A stretch of 64,000 bases of DNA from Ruminococcus difficilis (GTDB lineage Bacteria; Bacillota_A; Clostridia; Oscillospirales; Acutalibacteraceae). The stretch spans positions 106,762 through 170,761 of the forward strand of contig NZ_JAEQMG010000035.1 in NCBI RefSeq assembly GCF_016680995.1, in the 5' to 3' direction. Positions within the stretch are counted from its first letter, which is position 1; every line of letters begins with the position of its first letter. Of this stretch, positions 28,216-36,400 are shown one piece after another. The translations under genes were made by a program, and so were the position numbers. The notes beneath the pieces are model-generated. The model searched no databases. It had not been told where the DNA came from and saw only the letters and a list, made by a program, of their open reading frames with translations.

Positions 28216-28827
28216 TTACCCCTTTTGGATCAGATCTCTGATCGTTTGCATCGACAGGTCGGTGGACGCCATCTCATCGGCACAGCGCTTGAGCTCGTCC
28301 ACGATCAGAGCCGTGTTTTTGATATGCTTCTTGTATTTGAGCTGGTGCTCCAGACTTGCCCAGCAGTCCATCGCGATCGTGCGCAGCTGGATCTCGACGT
28401 TGATGGTGTCGATACCGCCGACGCCGAAGGGGAGGTTGAGCAGAACATGCAGGCTGCGGTAACCGTTGGGCTTGGCGTTGGCGATATAATCCTTGACGGT
28501 GACGACCTTCCAGTGATCGTTTTTCTCGATCAGCTCAAGGACGGTATAGATGTCACCGACAAAGTGCGTGATGACGCGAACGCCCACGATATCGGACAGG
28601 TTTTTGATCGCGCATGCAGCGGTTTCTTCCAGCTCAAATCTTCTGAGCTTTTCGCACAGACTGTCCGCGCTTTTGACACGGCATTTGATGTGCTCCGCAA
28701 GCGTTGTTTCGGGATCGGTGCTGATGCTGTCGAGCATTGCCTGAATCTCGCGCATCAACAGCTGTTCAATTTCTTCGAGCTTCGGCGCGAACTCGCCGTA
28801 GAATCGTAAATCTTCTTGTTTCATCAT
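28216..28827 (-). CDS. Small alarmone synthetase (RelQ/YjbM-like)
   Basis: 203 residues, only the RelA/SpoT synthetase domain, with no HD hydrolase. Visible blocks: LSDIVGVRVITHFVGDIY, KPNGYRSLHVLL and EIQLRTIAMDCWASLEHQLKYK. It transfers pyrophosphate from ATP to GTP or GDP, making (p)ppGpp. It heads the operon that encodes a two-component system. A stand-alone hydrolase of the same alarmone type lies in the convergent operon. Confidence 0.9.
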   Translation of the reverse strand: MMKQEDLRFYGEFAPKLEEIEQLLMREIQAMLDSISTDPETTLAEHIKCRVKSADSLCEKLRRFELEETAACAIKNLSDIVGVRVITHFVGDIYTVLELIEKNDHWKVVTVKDYIANAKPNGYRSLHVLLNLPFGVGGIDTINVEIQLRTIAMDCWASLEHQLKYKKHIKNTALIVDELKRCADEMASTDLSMQTIRDLIQKG

Positions 28828-28893
28828 CTTGGTCGATCCTTATCATTTTTGTTATGGATGGGTTTTGAGTCGATACCCATTTTAACCGTTTCT

Positions 28894-28921
28894 ATTATAT
28901 CATCTATACCGAAAAAGACAA
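28894..28921 (-). promoter_or_regulatory. Promoter of the alarmone synthetase-two-component operon
   Basis: On the minus strand TTGTCT (28921-28916), 16 bp, TATAAT (28899-28894). Confidence 0.6.
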
Positions 28922-29012
28922 GAAAAAAATGAATGATGTCCGACGGTCGGTTAATCATACGCGAGTGACGTTGAAAAATTCAAAAGAACGTGAAAAAACA
29001 TTCACCGCAATA

Positions 29013-29041
29013 TTGAAAAAATTCTGATATCATGTTATATT
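29013..29041 (+). promoter_or_regulatory. Promoter of the dockerin hydrolase gene
   Basis: TTGAAA (29013-29018), 17 bp, TATATT (29036-29041), 104 bp before the ATG. Confidence 0.65.
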
Positions 29042-29144
29042 TTAGTTGATAGATTTATGAAAAAGACCGTTGATCCCGTGAGCCGCTTGACTGTTCGGCA
29101 AACGAAGGATCGGATGATGGTTTTCGGAAAGGCAGGATGATTTG

Positions 29145-31571
29145 ATGAAAAGAATGTTGAGAAAAGCCCTTGCGGTTTTTCTTTCTGTTATCATGGCGGG
29201 TTCTGTTTGTATGATCGGCGTCTCTGCCGAAGGCGCAGCGCCCGATTCCGACAGCACCTACTACAAAGGCGCTTTCTATTATCATCCCGGTATTGGTGAG
29301 GTTAATTCCGGTGAAGAGCATGTGGAGGTCTATACCTATACGGATGATTATTTCAAGAAGTCCGGAAGGGACTATGATGAGCACCTCGCCACTCTGAGCT
29401 TTGCGCTGGCGACCGCATCTGCCGGCAGTACCAGAGAGCCCAATACGGAAGATGGCTATCGGAACAAGAGTCGTAACGCGGTCGCGTTTTTGGAGGATAC
29501 CGGTTTTTCCGGGATATCCTACAACCATGATTATACCATCAAGCCCACCAAGGATACAATGGGCGTAGCCTGTGCGCAAAAGCAGATCATCGAGAACGGT
29601 AAACCGTATACGCTTCTGGTCATCTTGCCGCGCAGTGCCAATTATGAGGCGGAATGGGGCAATAACTTTGTCCTCGGCACCGACGGTAATGCCGCGGGAT
29701 TTGATACCGGCGCCGAAACGTGCCTTGCGTTCGCAAAGGACTATATCGCGGAAAAGGCGATCAGCGGTGATATCAAGGTCTGGACGACCGGCTTCAGCCG
29801 CGGCGCTGCGATCGCTGATCTGATCGCGGCAAAGCTGATCGATGATCCTCAGAGATATCTGGGCGATACCGTCGCGCTGACGTCCGACAACCTATATGCT
29901 TATACCGGCGCTGCACCGAGCGCGGCGGATGTTGATAACGATCCGCGTAACGAGAAATACGCCGGTATCTTCAACGGCTATCTGGAGACTGATCTTGCCG
30001 CCGCAATGGCGCCTGTGGATATGGGATTTGCGCGCTATGGCACCGACCGCGTGTTGTATCAAGCGGAGAATTACGATAAGATGCTCGCTAATCTCGCGAT
30101 CTCCAACGAGGCTGTCTATTCGGAATACACCACTTCTGCTAACCCCAAATACTTCCATCCGAAAAGACTCAGTCTCGTGAATGGCTCGATCGGTCTTGTA
30201 GATGATAACAACTCCTATATCCCGAACGACGCGAAGGTGTATTTGCAGGGATTATGTACCTATCTGACTCAGATCACCGGCGGCAGAGAAGAATACGCGA
30301 GAACCTATGAACAGCCGTTATCGGATCTGATCGCTTACTATGAATCACTGTCGAGCGATGAGAGTGCCGCCATGACGGCGTCGATCACCGGCAACGAAAA
30401 GAGCTTGTACCTTGCGGTGGCGCTGTATACCTACTATATTCTTAAAAAAGATGAAGGGCAAAAGGAATTTACCGCGGAACAGATCAGACAAATCGTAACG
30501 CAACTTGCGGGAATCGTCGCAGCCAGAAATGATTCCGGCAATACCGGTATCAACGCGGCGGCTTTTGCCAAAGCGTCTGTTTTACTCGCCACCTTCCTGC
30601 TTCTCGACGCTGATACGGTCAAGGGATACGCTGCCGGATTCCTCGGCGATGTACTGAAAGGCGCGATGACGGCTTCCGGCGCGACACAGGAGGAGTTGGA
30701 CAGCGTGACCGATACAGAATCATGCCTTGCGTTGACCCATTTTCTTTCTCACCTGGTCTTCGGCAATATCTGGCAGAGTGATGAGCACAGAGCGCTGAAT
30801 CCTAACAACGATCAGATCAGAGCTGCCGCAACGCTGATCGGTAATTTGTCGAACCTTTCTGTCGACCATGCGAACGAGATCATTATTTCATGGCTCAAGA
30901 CGGAGGATCACTACTATGATGATTATACCGCTCTTACCCCTGCGCAGCTGGCAGGCTACCGCCGCGTCTATGTCAGCGCGTCCGATGATACGGCGTTCAA
31001 CGGAAGTATCACCGACGCGGACGGCAAGGATATCGCTGTGGTGGAAAACGGCGTTGTGAAAAACAGCGCCGATAAATGGATCGGTTTCACTCAGACGGAC
31101 AACGGCGGATTCTTCCGTATCCCTGCGGATCAGGACATTTCCATCCGATTGAACACTGTTCGATCCGCGGCTGTTACCGTCAGCATCGGCGAATATGAGC
31201 TCTATGACGCGAAAACGTCGATGCTGTTTGATCAAAGTGTAAACGCAAAAGCGACTGATACGGTCATCATTTCTCTTCCCACTGTCAGCCGAAACGAGAT
31301 GCCGTCCGATACGGCGTATTCCGTGACGGTGATCCCCGGCGGTGAGGGCAGCAATATCCTGGGCGACGCGGATATGAACGGTACGGTCGAGATGATCGAC
31401 GCTACCTGGATCCTTCGCCACAACGCGGGGTTTATCACTCTCTCGGATGACGCGCTCGCGCTCTGCGACGTTGATAAGGATGAGTCGGTCGCGATCATGG
31501 ATGTGACCGCGATCCAGCGCTATATCAGTCATCTGAAAGCGCCCGAGGGAATCGGAGAACCGATCGCGTAA
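29145..31571 (+). CDS. Secreted lipase-like alpha/beta hydrolase with C-terminal dockerin
   Basis: 808 residues. Signal peptide to about residue 27 (ending GVSAEG). A lipase-like alpha/beta-hydrolase domain carries the nucleophile elbow TTGFSRGAAIADL near residue 216. A dockerin sits at the end (about 738-800: GDADMNGTVEMIDATWILR and DVDKDESVAIMDVTAIQRYI). The substrate cannot be told; a carbohydrate-ester or lipid role is possible. The dockerin predicts docking on a cohesin-bearing protein. The start at 29145 is preferred over TTG three bases earlier. Confidence 0.82.
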   Translation: MKRMLRKALAVFLSVIMAGSVCMIGVSAEGAAPDSDSTYYKGAFYYHPGIGEVNSGEEHVEVYTYTDDYFKKSGRDYDEHLATLSFALATASAGSTREPNTEDGYRNKSRNAVAFLEDTGFSGISYNHDYTIKPTKDTMGVACAQKQIIENGKPYTLLVILPRSANYEAEWGNNFVLGTDGNAAGFDTGAETCLAFAKDYIAEKAISGDIKVWTTGFSRGAAIADLIAAKLIDDPQRYLGDTVALTSDNLYAYTGAAPSAADVDNDPRNEKYAGIFNGYLETDLAAAMAPVDMGFARYGTDRVLYQAENYDKMLANLAISNEAVYSEYTTSANPKYFHPKRLSLVNGSIGLVDDNNSYIPNDAKVYLQGLCTYLTQITGGREEYARTYEQPLSDLIAYYESLSSDESAAMTASITGNEKSLYLAVALYTYYILKKDEGQKEFTAEQIRQIVTQLAGIVAARNDSGNTGINAAAFAKASVLLATFLLLDADTVKGYAAGFLGDVLKGAMTASGATQEELDSVTDTESCLALTHFLSHLVFGNIWQSDEHRALNPNNDQIRAAATLIGNLSNLSVDHANEIIISWLKTEDHYYDDYTALTPAQLAGYRRVYVSASDDTAFNGSITDADGKDIAVVENGVVKNSADKWIGFTQTDNGGFFRIPADQDISIRLNTVRSAAVTVSIGEYELYDAKTSMLFDQSVNAKATDTVIISLPTVSRNEMPSDTAYSVTVIPGGEGSNILGDADMNGTVEMIDATWILRHNAGFITLSDDALALCDVDKDESVAIMDVTAIQRYISHLKAPEGIGEPIA

Positions 31572-31631
31572 TTGAAACGATAGGGTAGACGCTTCTCTGA
31601 GAATCATCAAATAAGAATCAACGTGATATTG

Positions 31632-31660
31632 AAAAAGCCTGATCTTCGGATCAGGCTTTT
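31632..31660. terminator. Bidirectional terminator
   Basis: AAAAGCCTGATC-TTCG-GATCAGGCTTTT, with T on both strands; it lies between the dockerin hydrolase and the convergent cotJC remnant. Confidence 0.88.
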
Positions 31661-31668
31661 CTGTGTGT

Positions 31669-32102
31669 TTACTTTTTCTTGAAACAGTGTTTATCAAAGG
31701 CGGGGTTAAAGGCATAGAAGTTCTTGCTGTCGAGCTTGTCGGTCAACAGACGCAGATTCTCACCGAACCGCTGGTAATGCACGACCTCTCTTGCTCTGAG
31801 GAAGCGGATCGGATCGATCACATCGGGGTCGTCGCAGAAGCGCAGGATGTTGTCATAGGTGGTACGCGCTTTTTGCTCCGCGGCTAAGCTCTCGTGCAGA
31901 TCGGTGATCGGATCACCCTTGCTGGCGATCGCAAACGCGTCGAAGGGTACGCCTGCCGCCGAATTGGGGTAGATACCGGTGGTGTGGTCGACAAAGTAGG
32001 CGTCGAACCCTGCCTTTTTGATATCATCCTCACTGAGGTTGCGCGTCAGCTGATAGACGATCGCGCCGATCATCTCCAGATGGTTCAGCTCCTCGGTGCC
32101 TA
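31669..32102 (-). pseudogene. cotJC: 5'-truncated cotJC (spore coat, manganese-catalase family)
   Basis: Encodes the C-terminal two thirds of CotJC, a ferritin-like Mn-catalase homolog of the spore coat: GTEELNHLEMIGAIVYQLTR, YFVDHTTGIYPNSAAG and REVVHYQRFGENL. Homology stops abruptly at about 32100, where an in-frame TGA and unrelated AT-rich sequence begin. The expected N-terminal residues and any cotJA/cotJB partners are missing, so the gene is broken. Confidence 0.85.
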
Positions 32103-32351
32103 CCGAAGACCCTCAATACAGAAAAACGAGCGATTTTAATGCGAATTCAGAATTAAAATGGCTTGAAATCCTAAAAACCTATCAATTATACTGCTACACA
32201 CGTAAGAATTACAAAATTATCCGTAATGCAGGGGAGAGGGACAAGCATAAGACAAAGGTGTTCACTGTAAGCGTACATGCGGTATAGATAATAAGATAAT
32301 TTCCCAATAATATAATATCGAAGTGAACATTCGACTTGTAGTGACAATGTA
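32103..32351. other. AT-rich junction sequence next to the cotJC break
   Basis: A plus-strand frame of 63 codons (32096-32287) reads into the break; its lysine-rich product (NSELKWLEILKTYQLYCYTR) is not recognised. It could be a fragment of the element that replaced the cotJC 5' end. Confidence 0.35.
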
Positions 32352-32380
32352 TTGACAAACAGCTATAAATCGGTTATACT
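32352..32380 (+). promoter_or_regulatory. Promoter of the toxin-antitoxin operon
   Basis: TTGACA (32352-32357), 17 bp, TATACT (32375-32380). GTTAT..ATAAC half-sites flank the expected start site, a possible antitoxin operator. Confidence 0.75.
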
Positions 32381-32411
32381 AAGTTACAGAATAACAGAAA
32401 GGGGAGATACA

Positions 32412-32729
32412 ATGAGTATGAACGTTGCAAGTGCACCCAAGACGTCTACCTTTCAGGCGAGAATCAACCCCGAAGTCAAAAAGGAAGTCGAAGGAATATT
32501 AGCTGACTGCGGTTTGACCTTGACCGAGGCTTTCAATGCCTTCCTGCAGCAGACGTTGAATGTCGGAGGTTTACCGTTCCTCTTGACTAAGGACGGCGAT
32601 AAAGTGCTCAGAGAACAGGCAATCGCGCTTTTGATGGCTGAGCTGAAAGCGGGCGAGGATTCCGCCAAATCGGAAAGCGATTGGGTCTCGGAAGAAGATA
32701 TGCTCGCTGAGTTTGGGTTGAACACATGA
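32412..32729 (+). CDS. RelB/DinJ-type antitoxin
   Basis: 105 residues. The N-terminal ribbon-helix-helix region FQARINPEVKKEVEGILADC and TLTEAFNAFLQQTL is typical of RelB/DinJ antitoxins, which bind DNA and the toxin. Start fixed by AAAGGGGAGATACA. The stop overlaps the toxin start by ATGA. Confidence 0.88.
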   Translation: MSMNVASAPKTSTFQARINPEVKKEVEGILADCGLTLTEAFNAFLQQTLNVGGLPFLLTKDGDKVLREQAIALLMAELKAGEDSAKSESDWVSEEDMLAEFGLNT

Positions 32730-33031
32730 AGCTGATCTATTCGCCTCAGGCGAGAGTTGACCTCAGAGAGATAAAAGCATATATCCGTGACAATCTCCAA
32801 AACCCGACAGCAGCTGAGAATGTGACACAGAAGATACTCAAGAGTTGTTCACTGTTAAAGGAGAACCCTTTGCTCGGAGCTGAACTGAGCGGAAAAGTTG
32901 ACAGAGAGACGGATTTGCGTTACTTGATCATCAATCAGCATATCGCGTTTTACAAAGTCGACGACAGCGTGATTCGTGTGATCCGTATCCGTGACGCGAG
33001 AACAAACTATATGCATATCATTTTCAAATAG
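32726..33031 (+). CDS. RelE/ParE-family toxin
   Basis: 101 residues: YSPQARVDLREIKAYI at the start, LRYLIINQHIAFYKV and VIRVIRIRDARTNY near the end, the RelE/ParE fold. Whether it targets ribosome-bound mRNA (RelE) or gyrase (ParE) is not clear from sequence; the spacing resembles ParE/YoeB relatives. Cotranscribed with the antitoxin. Confidence 0.88.
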   Translation: MKLIYSPQARVDLREIKAYIRDNLQNPTAAENVTQKILKSCSLLKENPLLGAELSGKVDRETDLRYLIINQHIAFYKVDDSVIRVIRIRDARTNYMHIIFK

Positions 33032-33112
33032 ACAAAAGACAAAGGAGCTGCGCGTTGCGTGGCTCCTATTCACATATGCTTCTAAAGGTTGAGATGATCA
33101 CAATAACCCCCG

Positions 33113-33143
33113 ATAACCCCTTGCGCTATGACAAAGGGGTTAT
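33113..33143 (+). terminator. Hairpin after the toxin gene
   Basis: 10-bp perfect stem ATAACCCCTT / AAGGGGTTAT, then CGGCTTTTC. A weaker AGGAGC/GCTCCT hairpin precedes it at 33041-33067. Confidence 0.5.
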
Positions 33144-33278
33144 CGGCTTTTCTATGTCGGTTGGCATTTATCTATGGAGGTTTGATTGATGATAACCAGC
33201 CTACTATGTACAAATTGCCTAAATATCGTTACAGGATTTTGGATTGCACGACCTGCCGAAATATGGTAGAATTATAGT

Positions 33279-33400
33279 GCGACATAATTTCATATTATTT
33301 ACGTAAGATAATAGTATGCATTTTTGCTTTTATCAAGGTAAAAATGCATGCTCTGTAGTCATACTTGTCTTACGTAAAGCATGTATTGAAATTGTGTCGC
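33279..33400. repeat. 122-bp imperfect inverted repeat
   Basis: The outer arms GCGACATAATTTCA and TGAAATTGTGTCGC pair with one mismatch. Inside them TTTACGTAAGA pairs with TCTTACGTAAA, and GCATTTTT with AAAAATGC. It may be a mobile remnant or a structured RNA, just upstream of the large surface-protein gene. Confidence 0.65.
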
Positions 33401-33427
33401 AGCAATCATCGGAGCATAGCGTTTTTC

Positions 33428-33458
33428 GTGCGTCAGCTTCGGTTGGCGCACTTTTTTT
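33428..33458 (+). terminator. Leader terminator immediately before the LRR-cohesin gene
   Basis: 10-bp stem with UUCG loop (GTGCGTCAGC-TTCG-GTTGGCGCAC) followed by seven T. The T-run ends 15 bases before the ATG, just ahead of TAGGAGGGA, so readthrough would control expression. Confidence 0.8.
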
Positions 33459-33473
33459 GTAGGAGGGACGGCA

Positions 33474-36400
33474 ATGAAAAGAATATTATCCCTACTGTTA
33501 GTGTTCGTTATCACAATCGGTTGTTTCAGCGGAACAATTGTTTCTGTCAATGCTATTACAGACTACACCACCGGAGAGACAGAAGACGGTATCGGTTATA
33601 GCATCGATAACGAAACCGATGAGCTGACTGTTACATATGCGGATTTCAGCACAACCGATTTGGTAATCCCCGCTTATATTGACGGTCATCCCGTAACTGC
33701 TATCGGAGATAACCTTTTGAACGATACGCCTAATCCCAATTTGAAGAGTGTAGTGATCCCGGATACGGTTAAGAGAATCGGGTTTTATGCTTTTGGCAAT
33801 TGCATCAACCTTGAATCTGTTGTCATGTCGGAAAACATTGAATATGTAGAAGACTATGCTTTTATGAATACAGCGCTGACCAATAATACCGATAAATGGG
33901 TAGATGGATCCCTATACATGGGCAAATTCTTGTACGGCGTATCACCGGATTATTCAGGTGAGTTTGTTGTAAAAGACGGCACAAGAGTAATCGGCAATTA
34001 TTGCTTCGGCGGTAATAATCGATATGGCTGTCAGAAGATTACCAAAATTATTATTCCCGATACGGTTATTCAAATTGGATTGTTTGCATTTTATAATTGC
34101 AAAAGACTTACTTCAATCGATATACCTTCATCGGTTCGATATATTGGAAATTTTGCTTTCGGAAATTGTTCCAACCTCTCAACAATAAATATTGATACTT
34201 CAAAGCTAACCTATGTAGGTGAAACGATTGTCAGCAACACACCGTTTTATTACAATGAGGCTAATTGGCAAGATGATGTTCTCTATTTAGGGACAGCAGC
34301 GCTTTGCGGAAAGAACACGATCTCAGATTTAAAAATCAAGGAAGGAACAGAGATTGTTGCCGACTATGCGTTTGCGTGTAATGACAATATCGTCTCTGTC
34401 AGTTTACCGAGCAGTTTGAGAATAATCTGTCAGCTTGCTTTTGATGATTTGCATAGTCTGTCGGCTATCGAGTTGCCCGATGGACTGGAGTATATTGCAA
34501 ACAATGCCTTTGATGGATGTGATCAGCTGACGGAACTTGATATTCCCGAGAGCGTAAATTACATTGGTCTGTTTGCGTTTAACCGTACAGACAAGCTTGA
34601 AAAGCTGATCATCAGAAATCCTGAATGTACCATTATTAATAATCACGAAGAATACGCAGGTGGAGCATACTCCGTTAATCCGAATACAACAGTGTATGGC
34701 GAGGATGGCTCCACAGCAGAAACCTTCGCGAATAATAACGGCGTGAATTTTGTGACGCTGTTCTCAGAATCAGGAACAACCGGTAGTAGGTGTGCGTGGA
34801 CATTTGATAATGTATCGGGAACTCTTACAATAAGAAATACAAGTACATATTATGATAGTATAAGTAATTATTCATACGGAAAAGCTCCTTGGTTTTCTTT
34901 CAGAGAATCAATAAAAACGGTTATTGTTGAGGGAAGGGTATCTTCCGTTGGTGCAAATGCTTTTGCAGGCTGTAATTCACTTGAATACGTTTATATGCCC
35001 GAAGTAAATAAGGTTGGCGATTCAGCATTTGAAGGATGTGCTTCTCTAAAGAGCGTGGAATTATCCTCAAAAAACAATAGCGGCGCAAGTATTGGGAAAA
35101 ACGCATTTTCCTTCTGTACTTCGTTGACGAAAATCGTTATTCCGTTTTCAAGCGTAACAATAGGTGAAAAAGCGTTTTACTATTGCGAGAATTTGAATAC
35201 ACTGGGGATATATAACTATCTCACCATTGGAGATAATGCTTTTTCATACTGTTCAAATCTTTCTTCCATTTATATGCTAAACAACGGGGGTTCGTTCTCA
35301 GGCACTATTTCTAACAACGCCTTTACCGGTGTTAAAGCAGATGTGTATTGTTATCTGAGTAATACTTCCTACCTACAGAAAAGCAGATTTGGCGGAGAAT
35401 TCACATATCCTACTGATACGTCAGGGCTACTGGGATACAACGCTTACTGGAATTATGATCAGTCGAATGAAATACTAACTATAAGCGGTACAGGTAAACT
35501 GTTTGAATATACATCCGGAGCAGACCTACCGTGGATGAAACAAAACTATAGCAGCAGTAGGTCGTTTGGCAGCGACATAAAGAAGATCATTATCGAGGAC
35601 GGCATAACAGAGATACCATCATATTCTTTTGAATATATGGGTAATGTTGAATCCGTTTCACTACCGAATACTTTACTGCGTCTCGAACCTAACGCTTTCA
35701 ACGATTGCGAATCATTAACAGAGATTACACTTCCTGCTTCGCTGGAATATGTTGGCGGGAGGTATTATTGGTACAGATGTCCCAACCTCAATGATGTATA
35801 CTACATCGGAACAGAAGAAGAGTGGAACGAAATATATGATTTGACGAATTCGAATTCTTCTTATCGTATTACCCCTCATTTCCTCGTTTATCATCCTGCG
35901 ACGCAATCCTGTAGTGCAGCAGGTTATCCGGCGCACTATGAGTTCGACGGTACGGAGAATCACACATTTTATGACATTAACAAAGTAGCGATCCCTACTC
36001 CCGAACCGAGTAAGCTCGATCATCACTTTAACGGTTATTGGACAAAGGACGCAACCAGCCATTGGCATACCTGTACGCTTTGCGGAACAGCCATCTCAGA
36101 CAAAGCCGAGCACGTATACGACAATGCTTGTGATGAAATCTGCAATATTTGCGGATACATAAGAACGATCGAGCATGATTACTCAGCATATTATGCCTTT
36201 GATGATAACTCACATTGGAGATACTGTACTGTTTGCGGAGATAAGACCGACATGGGGACACACGATTGGGATGACGGTGAGGTTACAAAAGAACCAACCT
36301 GCACGGATACAGGGATAAGAACCTATACCTGCTCCGTTTGCCATAAGACGAAGACGGAAACAATTGAAGCAACCGGACACACTCCTGTTATTGATGAAGC

